Below are positions 24,401-33,940 of a stretch of 64,000 nt of DNA, one piece after another. The notes under the pieces were generated by a model, which saw nothing but the letters and a program-made list of their open reading frames with translations, did not search any database and was not told the DNA's origin. The translations under genes were made by a program, and so were the position numbers. This DNA is from Sipunculus nudus (lineage: Eukaryota; Annelida; Sipuncula; Golfingiida; Sipunculidae), in assembly GCA_026874595.1 (NCBI GenBank), contig CM049307.1, positions 81,010,643-81,074,642 of the forward strand, in the 5' to 3' direction. The first letter of the stretch is position 1. The number at the start of each line of letters is the position of its first letter.

Positions 24401-27400
24401 CGGCTGCGGTGAGACTCTCGTCCGGGTACATGGATACGTGATTGAAGCTATGTCCATGTGGTGACTGCGAGTCCCAACGTTGACAGGTCACGTGATCACG
24501 GGTTTCCGCCTTTTGACCCATGTAATAAAACGTGCCATCTTCCGGGATACAATCTGAAGCAAAACATATACCCAGTATAGTTCTTGAACTGGGATACTCA
24601 TGCACAACAATTCTATCTTCTATCGGGGGATTTGCATAAGGGTGTTTCTCAACAACCTTTTTTTCGTAAATCAGTGCAGGCGAGCGATTTTTAACCCTTT
24701 TGCTATGTGTTTTCGATAAAATTTAGCATGACCAGATTAAAAAGCGTAAAAGCACAACATTACATACGGAAATTTTATCGAAATGTTCTTTTGTGCACAA
24801 GGTACCATCGAGTTTGGAAAACATACTATTCAGGGTAGAGTCTGTGTAGGCATCTATGGCCCGAAATCCCAACCTGCCGACCACTACCTACATTCACCAA
24901 GTATAATTAGTAGCTGGAAAGCAGTGATTTTCCACACTCCTCTGTCTGTCCTTTTGTGTGTGTGTTTTTTTTTTTCGTTCCTCTGTATGTGCAGTTACGA
25001 TAAAAAGGTCGGGAATGAATTTCCATGAAATATGAAGAACTTGCTCTAGCTGCAAGGAAGATCATATATTAAATATATCCGTAGTAAAATGCGATGCAGG
25101 ATCGGGTTTTAATAGTATATATTAATAGTTTAATGAACTTTTTGTTGAGATGGTTTTCACAGAAGAGAGAAGGGTATTTTGGTTATCTGGACAAACAACA
25201 ACGGATGGTGGAGGTTTCATCTAGTAAAACGGGTCTGCGGTAAAAGAGTACATTTTCCCGGAACATGCTCTGGCCTCTTACCACAATAAGGAACATCACA
25301 GTGTTCCCATCGTTTATCAGGGTCGGTAGTGTAGCACCAAGGACCTTCGTTCCACGAAGTATCGGGATTACGGCAGTGGTTCTCGGCCAGGGTCAGGTTA
25401 CCCTCGGGGAACTGGTCGTCCGTGTACCAGGCGTGCTGGTGAGGTTCCTGGGAGTCCCACCGCTGACACCCACGCCCGCTCTTGGTGACGTTCATCGGAC
25501 CATCGTACTCCTGGCCTCCCCGTGTTTGCCGACAGTCTGAACAAAAAATAATAACTTCGCATATCCGAATCTCATTATCCGAAATCTATAACTACTACTA
25601 CTACTATAGCACCACTACTACAACTTCTACAAATACCACTACTACTACACCTAATATTACTGCTACTACTACTACTTCTACTATTACTTCTACTGCTACT
25701 ACTACTACCACTGATAATAATGATAATGATAATATCACAATTTGAATAAGAATACATACCATATGTCCGAATCTAGGAATAACTGTCACTACTACTTACT
25801 GCTATTGTTACTTCTACCACATCTACTATTAATAATAAGAAGAAAGAAATAAGGAGAATATATAGTAAAAACGTAATAGATCATCTATCTTTTAAGGAAT
25901 GAAATATTTATCATTAAAATTTATCATCACTATAAACCTTTTGTATTAAGGTTCACTAGGAGCTGAACAAAAATATCCGTTAAACTCAGACACATACATA
26001 AACCTTTCTATTTATGGCACTTTATGTCAATACTGATATTTTAGAATAAATGTACTGGCGTAGAGGAAGCCACTGCTGATCTTTCAGTATTGACGTTATG
26101 TGTTCACGAATCTTTTTTCCTAATTATAAACTTCGCTCTGGCTTGTCAACCCTTCTCTTTTATTCGTTTATTTGTTTATTTTTTTATAGGCACATTCTCC
26201 ATTGAATGAGGGAGAATGTATATGTATAGCAAAGGATTTTTTAAAGGATGTTATATGATTATATCCATGACGAAAGTTATGTTTTCATCAATGTTGGCCA
26301 TTTGCTTTTTCCTATCCGTCCTTCTACCTGTTTGTTTGTCTGTTTGTAAAGCTCTGTGCACTACGTCTACCGCTACAAACTCATAGATGGATTTCTAGAA
26401 TAAAAGTAGGAGGCTTTGGGCAGATAACTTAACCCAATTGTGATTTTTTTTTTCAAAATTCAAAAGTGAATGGATGATCCTTTTGTGTATCTATTAATTT
26501 TCTTCCGATGTAAATAATTTCCAACTGCGCTGACGGAGGATAATTTGCCGCCACCAGAAGGGTATGCTTCTATCCCCGTTTATGTGTGTTTGGGTGAATG
26601 TTTGTTCACAATATAACTTACGTAATCATGAAAATTATTTCATGAAATTATCAGGGCATTTTGGGAATGGGCCATGAAAGAATTAATTAGATTTTCGTGT
26701 GTGATCCGGGACATGTCCAGGATTCATGAACGTCATCAAGGAATTTTGAGGCAACCACCAGCTATGCACAAATGAACCTTGGAATATGGGTCGATTAAGT
26801 GAATGGCGGAGGCTTGCATTCATTAGAATGCGGATTTCTAGTTACTGTTGTAATAACACGTAGAGCTGGTGCCAAAGAATAATTGACTAGATAAAGAATC
26901 AATCTATTTGTTCTTTAATGGTTTTCCACTTATTGTGTGTTTTTAGAAGACTTCTCAGTTTTATCATTTTACTCATTTTACTCAACAATTCTTGTTTGTT
27001 TCATTTTTTAAGACCGCGAACAGAGTGAAAATGCTAAAAGTATGCCCGGGGGTGACAGATGAGCCTTTTATTGTCATAATACTTATGGCTACATCGGGAA
27101 TTTCTTGCTGCAATAGATCATTAAAGAAAACATACAGATCAAAGTAGAAAAATTCAAAAGGAAACACCAATTAATATTGCTATAATAATAGTTCTTTTAG
27201 GCTTAATTTAGAAAAGTAATTGCCCAAGCCGCCGTATATCTGTGCGAAAGCACGCACCATTATAGACACACGAAGGTGTAAAATCATCGATTAACATGAC
27301 GATGCACGATCCCTCTGCCGCGCTGTGTAATTATCACCGCAGTTCAAGCACAGATCATGACGTCAGCGGAAGACAAGAGAAAGGGGCAGGAATTTGTTAA

Positions 27401-27895
27401 GGGCGTTATATAAGCAACCGCAGAAAGCATAAAAATAGAATAAAGTCAATGTCCTGGGGCGACTATGAAAACAAAATCCCACATGTGTCCTCGGAAATTC
27501 CGTCTGATGCTGGCTTCAAAGAAACGTTTATTGAAAGCTTCATGGTTAAAATGGACAATGGTTCCTTTTTTTAGAAATAAATCAAACAAAAACATTTCCT
27601 ATAGCATTTTAGACAATTGATCTGTGGTAAACGACTTCACGTGGGGGCGTTGATTTTCCATGCGTCAGTTTTGTTATTGCATGAGTGGCTATACTGTACG
27701 ACGTGTGAACAGAGACAGGCTTCGTGTTATTGCATTTACTAAACTGGAAGACAATGATTAATCTTTAAAAAAGGCAATATATGACTGCCATAAACAGTCT
27801 TCTTCATGAAAGGACGGTACGACCTCTGATACATTTTAAGTTTTATTGGTTATTTTGTAATAATTATTAGTAACTTCATTAAAAGGATGATGAAA

Positions 27896-27944
<49 letters not shown>

Positions 27945-30900
27945 AATTGATTTATTAATTAATTTAAATATTTTGTTGTATTATTAATTATATTATGACA
28001 TTGCTGCCGTACTTTTTGTATAGTCCATTAAGATGAAATTGCTGTAGTCATATTCTCTGATACTTAAAAAAAACAGTGTTAAATATGTTGTAGCTATACC
28101 AATGATGGATTCTTGTTTTATAATTTTCCTTAAAAAATCGTTCGGTAATGCATAATTATATGGTGAACTCTGTCTTTTTATTGTAAAATATAGCTTAAGA
28201 CCTTGTCCGAATAGCTTATGCAAAAGTTTTACTATATTGTTTCATAATAGATTACTTTTCGAAGGGGTTACGCTAGTGGTGGGCCGATCATCGAGTTTTT
28301 TCGAAAGTCAGTCAGTTTGCTGCAACTTTCAAGCGCTCGATTATGAAAGGCAACTATCGATTACATCATACTCATGATTGTTTTTACCAGAATGTCTTTA
28401 AGTTATAGGCAAAAATTACTCTTCCATTTTTTACAACATTCCACGCTTCATATAATGAGTTTGTGTTCCCAAATAACCTCCGTTTATAACTGAGTATATA
28501 TATGACACGATAGACGAGAGAACGGAGGACCTATTAAACCTCCGTGAACTGGCAGGGAGCTGCAGAATTAGCGCAGAGTTTTCTAACGAGATGTTCATTG
28601 CAAATTATGGGCGGTGTGGAGTTAAAATGCTCCATAATGCTCCAGGTCTATGCCAATTTTGCAAGATTCTCTTAGAAATAATCTCCTCAACTGATGTCAG
28701 GTGCCGCTGCCGCATGAGTAATTGTATTTTTAGCTTTCAATTTCTTATTTTTTAATTTTTACCATAAAATATATGGGCCCGTAATTTTTCTGGCAGGCCT
28801 GTGAAACCAGTATACATATCGGCAGTCATCATAATTCCTATCAAATGAAAGTCCTGATAGTGAAGTTAAAATGATACGCGGGAGTATTCATGAGGGCCAG
28901 CAAGTAGATGTCCTAGACTGTGGTTTAATTGATTACTTTAATTAATTAAAATGAAAATTTGAATAGCATATCTTAGTGATAAAAGGAAAATATAAAAAAG
29001 GCAAAAACTTCTTTTTGTAAGGTAGAATTACTAAGACATGCGGGCTGGGTTAAGAGAGTACAGTTTCACAGATAATTGCAAATTTCTTTATATTTGTCTG
29101 AACCGATTAATAATCGATCATCGATCGGTTTGCCCAAACCGACTCCCACCACTAGGTTACGCTGATTGGTTAGGTTTTCTTGTCATAATTTGCGATATTA
29201 ATGAACAGCCAAGTCATCAGCTTAAGGACGCAAACAACGGAGCCAGGGAACAAAGGGTGGCGTCTAAAAAAGCTACTCGTTTCATTTATATTACAGTCTG
29301 GCGAATCCTGTATTATAGTTAAGAATTACACTTTAAACACAAAGTATATTGATTTTCTATGAATAAACAGCAGTTCTGGAACAATGAGATAAGATGCCTG
29401 TGTACAGCGATTTAATAAAAAAAACCTAGAGAATTACTTTTGCATGAATGGGGTAAGGTACAGCATACCGTACTGTGTCATGTTGTCTGGATCTTAGATT
29501 CTACATGTGGTATTTAAATGACGGAGCGATGCAAGGTCACACCAGGGTCAAAGGCTGATGCAAACAGCAGTGATATGTAAGGGGTTGACCTCTGGTGGAG
29601 ATGGAGTGAATTACCTGACTGAATAATAATGTACGTGTAATGCGTATGCAAAACTGAGAGCTTACAGTAGGCAATAGGCATGTTAAAAATGTGTTTTTCT
29701 GTCTTGAAAACACCTTGTAACCAACACGGTACACTAGCTCCTTATGCAGCGGTCGCATTCCATTCCTGTGATCAATTTTATTCGAACCACAGATCCCACG
29801 TACAGTTCCTCATGTAAACCGCCACCAGGAGGAGCCATATATTTTGGCGCCGAACCAAACGTGGCTTTTTTGGCGATGACTTGACCGACACACGGAAATG
29901 TTCATATTGATCGAAATATTTTTAATTTGGCTTTTATTAATTGATATCGCCATGAGCGCCATAGGCCTAGCTACTCGGGACAGCGCCACAACTCACGGCT
30001 CCTCCGTGTGGCGGTCCACGACAAACGTTTTCCCGTTGGAACAATGTGTCGAATGAAATGCATGTAGAGTGTACCTACAAGTAAACCGTCAATGTTTTAT
30101 ACTTCTTTTCAAAGAAGAGCGAGCAAAAGAAGAGTAAAATATCTAACTTTGTCGGGCGAAGGTAACAAATATGGCGTCTCACCACACTTTGGTATTTCGC
30201 AGTATTCCCATTCTTCATTTGGGTCCGTGGTGTAACACCAGGGACCAGTCTTTCCGGTTCCGGCTGGATTCCGACAATAGTTACTGGCGCCCTCTAGAGT
30301 AGAATCTGGGAAGTACTCTGAGCTCGTGTAAGGATGGTTGTGTGGATACTGATTGGCCCATGATTGACACGTGACACCATTCCTCGTCATATTCTGTCCT
30401 CCCATATACTCCGCGCCATGATCTGTAAACCGGCAAGACTCCCAAGAAACGACACCTGTAAAAGTTGTTCAGCACACAACATAAAATGACTGTGGCTTAA
30501 ATATAAAATCTAAAGAAGAGTTTGAATACAGTTTACGTTTTTTTTGTGAGTAGGGCTAAGTGCAACATTTATACAATAAAATCGCAAAATACGCATATGA
30601 ATTAAGAATCGATTTTACGTATTGCTAGAAAAGTCTTAGAGTTTTTGGGATTTGGGATTCCTCGTCTTCCCGTGTTTATTAAGCTGTTTTTCTGTAGGCT
30701 ACTGGATGATGTATCATCCATTGAATAGGTGATTTAACATGCAAACATAACTCATATATGATATAGAGTCGTTAAAACTTAATATAAAACTTGAGTGATA
30801 CTAGTAATTACCGTGAATTCAATCTGTGAACAGATGTCTGATATAAATCTGGTACATTACGTTACAGAGTGTCGTCAAGAGCACTAAAGCCATACAGATT

Positions 30901-31265
30901 TTTAATTTATGAATAGGGACCAATTAAATATAGAATATATGGACTTTCATAAACTAACATAATCTTTTTTATGTTTTGTATGATATTATCTTTTTTTTAT
31001 TTTATTTTGGGGTCTAGCAAATTCCCCTTTATGACTGTGGGCCCTGAGCAAGTGCCCCATTAACTCAATATAGGCATAAACCGACCATGAGAATATTCAA
31101 TTTCAGGAGTTAACCGGGTTCAGACAATCGCCAAACTCTGCAGCCCGTTCCCACTTTTGCAGATTTAGATGATAAGATAAATAAAATTTTATCTAATATA
31201 TATATAATTTTATTATTTATCTTACCAGAGGAGAAGAAGAAGATGAGGATTAAACGAGCATCCAT
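15187..31265 (-). CDS. Three-kringle, mucin-like stalk, single-pass membrane protein (whole gene, 10 coding exons)
   Basis: Joining ten exons with consensus GT-AG ends gives an uninterrupted 1,620-nt frame of 539 residues. Signal peptide about 1-18. Kringles at 21-104, 106-189 and 191-274 each have six cysteines and the C.NP...WCYTTDP core. A Ser/Thr/Pro-rich stalk covers 275-459, a Cys pair 461/464, a transmembrane helix about 479-500, a basic stop-transfer (RYIRR) follows, and a 39-residue tail carries NPLY at 520-523. All internal junctions are phase 1. Kringles bind proteins, often through lysines, and NPxY motifs recruit PTB-domain and endocytic adaptors, so a cell-surface receptor or adhesion role is inferred. 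It is not plasminogen, HGF, Kremen, ROR or PIK3IP1, because it has no protease, CUB/WSC or kinase region and PIK3IP1 has one kringle. Orthology is unknown. Exons are listed separately. Confidence 0.9.
15429..18716 (-). other. Last intron of the kringle gene
   Basis: A 3.3-kb intron with no supported exon. It contains a TA-flanked MITE (16242-16788). A 163-codon open frame at 17292-17783 has a donor-like end but the wrong phase to join this gene. Confidence 0.6.
16242..16788. mobile_element. MITE with ~40-bp terminal inverted repeats and TA target site
   Basis: The left end GTCCGTTTCATCCCCTCATG and the right end (read on the minus strand) GTCCGTTTCACCACCTGCTT align as inverted repeats that both run into a poly-T. 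Each side is flanked by TA, as in Tc1/mariner-type elements. The 547-bp element has no transposase. Confidence 0.7.
18717..18899 (-). CDS. Kringle gene exon 9: membrane-proximal Ser/Thr-rich stalk
   Basis: Phase 1-1 exon of 183 nt, acceptor TTCCAG and donor G|GTTTGA (weaker than the others). Residues 399-459 are rich in Ser, Thr and Pro (for example SRSTTHTPESTTRS) with no cysteines. An NVT sequon is present. Confidence 0.82.
19577..20488 (-). repeat. Tandem segmental duplication unit 1 (contains exon 8)
   Basis: First of three ~0.91-kb head-to-tail units. It matches unit 2 almost base for base across both intron and exon. Boundaries are estimated from where the similarity restarts (GGCAGCCACG). 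Confidence 0.85.
20006..20089 (-). CDS. Kringle gene exon 8: stalk repeat, copy 1
   Basis: Phase 1-1 exon of 84 nt, acceptor TTCTAG and donor A|GTAAGT. Pro/Thr/Ser make up most of the 28 residues. Being symmetric, it can be skipped or duplicated without breaking the frame. Confidence 0.85.
20489..21397 (-). repeat. Tandem segmental duplication unit 2 (contains exon 7)
   Basis: Nearly identical to unit 1, so this copy step is recent. Exon-to-exon spacing from unit 1 is 907 bp. Confidence 0.85.
20913..20996 (-). CDS. Kringle gene exon 7: stalk repeat, copy 2
   Basis: Phase 1-1 exon of 84 nt. The protein is identical to that of exon 8 (ends SSSPGVSS). Acceptor TTCTAG and donor A|GTAAGT are identical to the neighbouring copy. 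Confidence 0.85.
21398..22330 (-). repeat. Tandem segmental duplication unit 3 (contains exon 6)
   Basis: Same order of landmarks as units 1 and 2 but with many substitutions and small indels. Exon-to-exon spacing from unit 2 is 926 bp. It is the oldest branch of the array. Confidence 0.8.
21839..21922 (-). CDS. Kringle gene exon 6: stalk repeat, copy 3 of the genomic triplication
   Basis: Phase 1-1 exon of 84 nt adding 28 residues (TTPSPSTPVVPPTTPTSTPG, then SSSQGAIS). It is the most diverged of three near-identical exons and comes first in the transcript. Confidence 0.85.
22543..22662 (-). CDS. Kringle gene exon 5: Thr/Ser-rich stalk start
   Basis: Phase 1-1 exon of 120 nt, acceptor CTTTCAG and donor A|GTAAGT. 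It encodes residues 275-314, starting YFVPPQLPNTTTAAATTTT and then many Ser/Thr. The composition fits an O-glycosylated mucin-like stem. No cysteine is present. Confidence 0.85.
23197..23437. mobile_element. TTCGCGA-rich MITE, copy A
   Basis: The left end TACTGTGGATGGCTTCATATTCGCG and the right end CGCGAATAAAGAGCAAACCACAGTA form terminal inverted repeats. The interior carries several CGCGAA/TTCGCG words. It shares both ends with the copy at 45955-46391 and lies between kringle gene exons 4 and 5. Confidence 0.7.
23860..24085. repeat. GGATCC...GGGGG-type degenerate interspersed repeat
   Basis: Contains GGATCCGGGGGTCC, a C run and a G run, and a second TGGATCCCTCC. The words match 37465-37620, suggesting a dispersed element. 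It has no coding content. Confidence 0.4.
24299..24553 (-). CDS. Kringle gene exon 4: kringle 3
   Basis: Phase 1-1 exon of 255 nt, the same length as exon 3, with acceptor GCTTCAG... and donor T|GTAAGT. Residues 190-274 form a six-cysteine kringle with QRWDSQSPHGH, YCRNPDDVDPDGTWCYTTDP split around the core, and CDVQYC. The acidic NPDDVDPD stretch makes this the best candidate of the three for lysine binding (inference from the Asp pair used by plasminogen-type kringles). Equal length and the shared QRWDSQ motif point to duplication with exon 3. Confidence 0.93.
25282..25536 (-). CDS. Kringle gene exon 3: kringle 2
   Basis: Phase 1-1 exon of 255 nt, acceptor TTGTTCAG and donor G|GTAAG. Residues 105-189 hold a complete six-cysteine kringle with QRWDSQEPH, HCRNPD and GPWCYTTDP. 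NPD is kept but the next residues are TSWNE rather than an Asp-x-Asp pair. A likely N-glycosylation site (NLTL) lies inside. Confidence 0.93.
25588..25735. repeat. (ACT)n trinucleotide repeat next to kringle 2
   Basis: An imperfect ACT/ACC tract beginning about 50 bp on the intron side of the exon 3 acceptor. Confidence 0.9.
25800..28265. other. Kringle gene intron 2, proximal part
   Basis: AT-rich intron sequence with no supported exon. It includes an (ATT)n tract at 27896-27942. Confidence 0.6.
27896..27942. repeat. (ATT)n microsatellite
   Basis: Pure trinucleotide tract. Confidence 0.95.
28274..29154. mobile_element. Non-autonomous hAT-like element with 8-bp target duplication
   Basis: Ends TAGTGGTGGG...CCCACCACTA are perfect 10-bp inverted repeats, extended by GCCGATCATCGA-like and ATCGATCGG-like subterminal words. 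Identical 8-bp sequences GGTTACGC flank it at 28266-28273 and 29155-29162, the hallmark of hAT transposition. It is 881 bp with no transposase frame and lies in intron 2 of the kringle gene. Confidence 0.88.
29818..30015. repeat. GC-rich inverted-repeat segment
   Basis: ACCGCCACCAGGAGGAGCC at 29818-29836 and its near-perfect inverse GGCTCCTCCGTGTGGCGGT at 29997-30015 bound a GC-rich 198-bp block about 170 bp downstream of kringle exon 2. It may be a small MITE. Confidence 0.5.
30183..30455 (-). CDS. Kringle gene exon 2: kringle 1
   Basis: Phase 1-1 exon of 273 nt, acceptor TTTACAG and donor G|GTGAG. It carries the end of the signal peptide and a full kringle (residues 21-104) with six cysteines, a CQSW core, YCRNP and GPWCYTTDP. 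The NPD triplet typical of lysine-binding kringles reads NPA here and the following residues are not acidic, so classical lysine binding is doubtful (inference). Confidence 0.93.
31226..31265 (-). CDS. Kringle gene exon 1: start codon and signal peptide
   Basis: Encodes MDARLILIFFFSS and ends G|GTAAG (phase 1). With the next exon the leader continues GVVSW before the first kringle cysteine. It is a short hydrophobic signal peptide with a charged N-end. The ATG is 85 bp below a TATA-like box. Confidence 0.88.
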
Positions 31266-31349
31266 GCCGGTCTGTCACAGCGTCTGTTTGGTAACGTTCT
31301 GACACCTTTGTCCATACACGGACTATCTGACCTCGCACGACCTCTCTTA

Positions 31350-31355
31350 CTTATA
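31350..31355 (-). promoter_or_regulatory. TATA-like box of the kringle gene
   Basis: TATAAG on the minus strand, 85 bp before the ATG, which leaves a 5' UTR of about 50-55 nt. Inferred from position. Confidence 0.45.
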
Positions 31356-32288
31356 CAGTATCCATATTCATCTGTCAGCTCGTGTTACAGCTACCTGTGC
31401 TGAAACATTACCGGGGTTCATTAAGACGAGTTACTCTTGACCCCGGAGTGTAACTTGACCTCGTGCAACAAAGTGACAAATCAAAACCCCAAAACAGGGG
31501 CGGAGGGTTTTGGAGGGGTTTTCCGGGACGAGATCCGCCTGCTCTTAACCAACGACCTTTTTTTAGACAATTTTTATGCATGACACCCGTTGACCTCTCC
31601 CTGCAAAAAAAAATCCTTGTTCCGCGCCTGATTTATTTATATATTTCATATCGAATATATAAAAATTATTCTCTGAATATAAAGGGATGATTACATTGAC
31701 CATCCCCATCAGCCTTGCTAGAAAATGGGAATGGGAGATATATTCCCCTATCCCCCTGTATTGACGCCCCTGGGAGGGGGGGGGGGGTAAACGGGAAGGC
31801 GATTCATGGCAGTGGCTTTAAAATAGAACTGAGCACTTGGAATTTTACATTTGACAAATTTAATTGCAGAACACTGCATTTTCTCACCAGGGAAAGGTAA
31901 TATCCTATGTTATATTTATTTGCGATCCAAATAAGCCTGGGTCAATAAATAATACTTTTGATCATGGTAACTATGAATTAACAATCATGTAACTGTTACC
32001 TTAGTATAAGCTGAAGGGTGCTGAGTTTACATCCTGATAATTATTCCATCGACACCTACCAGGAAATTTTCCCAGTGGACCCCTGCCCACCAAAAGCTAC
32101 TCCGACGGGTTCGCGTTGTAAGATAGGCAAGAGAATTAACCTATTCCTTCTCCATTTGAGTCAACATTTCAGTTTTAATTATCTTTCTTTTTATATTGTT
32201 CATTTCTCGTTGCACGGGGGAGGATTGGTCAATGGTGGGTATCCATTGGTCTGTTCTAGTACAGTACTAGTATGTACGGTTTTACACC

Positions 32289-32560
32289 ATATGGGTATTA
32301 ATGAAATAAGTCTGTTTCCCTGTGCCTCATTCACCAAAGCAAAAGCACTTATATAATTATGTGTTACAAGAACAGTAGTTTATGTTAATCATATTATATT
32401 CATTTTTCATAATATTAATAACGATAATAAAATAATAATATGAGTGATTATGATTACCATTGTGACTATTATCCGTGACATGTGCAACGGGTATCTCTGT
32501 CCATTGGACGCACACATTTGTAAACAGTTTTGAAGATACTAAATCATATCAATATTATGT
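32289..32560. repeat. Direct duplication, copy 1
   Basis: About 270 bp nearly identical to copy 2, starting CATATGGGTATTAATGAAAT. The offset between copies is about 618 bp. No coding content. Confidence 0.85.
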
Positions 32561-32906
32561 TTGTCAAACAGCCTGCAAGATGAGTTTGAATCTTTGTTTT
32601 ACTAAAGAAAGGTAATGACTTGTGCCCATGGAGACTGTGTTTCAGTTTTGGTTGTGAGCACACATGTATACTATTGTGTTAATTCGTCATTCTTAGCATA
32701 ATATTGAGATTATGGGCTGTTTACCACAATATGAATGCCTCCTGATGCAAGACCACTGGGATACATTTCTTTATATTACTTGTATCACGACTCGGGTAGG
32801 CTTATCAGCCCAATTATCCGATTGCCTACAGTGTCGGGTTGTCACGGCTATTGGGAAATGCACTCCTAAAATTGTTTAGAATTTAAAAGTTATTTAAAAG
32901 ATTTTC

Positions 32907-33178
32907 ATATGGGTATTGATGAAATAGGTCTGTTTCCCTGTGCCTCATTCACCAAAGCAAAAGCACTTATATAATTATGTGTTACAAGAACAGTAGTTTA
33001 TGTTAATCATATTATATTCATTTTTCATAATATTAATAACGATAATAAAATAATAATATGAGTGATTATGATTGCTATTGTGATTGCTATCCGTGACATG
33101 TGCATTAGGTGATCTCTGTCCATTGGACGCACACATTGGTAAACAGTTTTGAAGATACTAAATCATATCAATATTATT
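32907..33178. repeat. Direct duplication, copy 2
   Basis: Matches copy 1 with only scattered substitutions, for example ATTGATGAAAT in place of ATTAATGAAAT. Confidence 0.85.
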
Positions 33179-33839
33179 TGATTATTATTATATTTTCATG
33201 AGATTTGGTGTGATGGGTTTGAAACAGAAAAGTTTGATTAGAATCCTGGTGGGGATCCTTGTCCCTGACGACTTTCTTGTTCAGTACATGACATGGAGGA
33301 ACGGACAGACAGACAGCAGAGCCGACCCGCTCCCGGGCAGGTTTTGGGTGGACATATCTATATGCAAAGCCACATTTCTACTCCACTTAATCAGCTCTCT
33401 ATACTTAATGATATTTCATGTGCTGGGCCCCCGCTGTTTAAAGGAAATACCTTAGGATTATCAGGCATGCCCACGAATCAGATAATCCCTCAGTCCGGCT
33501 CATGTTCATTAAAATCTCATAAATATATGGATTTTCCCTGAGGATAAATAATTTATAACGTACAGTTTGCCCCAAAGTTTATCACACTTAAAGCATGGTG
33601 TTTAATACCCTCATAGACATGGTACACCTATATTGATGCCATTATATATATCGACTTCCAGATATTTTTGCCATCCGACTAAGACGTCCCACCCTGTGAC
33701 AAAGAGGAAAAAAAGCCCTCAATAGAATATTATTGTCTTTACTGCCACCTGATATTATGATATTTACATTAAAGTTATACGACAGCAATTTTAATTCATT
33801 TTTTCAAAGCACTTCATAATTAAAATTCGATTTAAATCA

Positions 33840-33841
<2 letters not shown>

Positions 33842-33920
<79 letters not shown>

Positions 33921-33940
33921 CTATATATATATATATATAT
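33842..33940. repeat. (TA)n microsatellite, ~100 bp
   Basis: Alternating TA with one AGCTA interruption. Confidence 0.95.
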
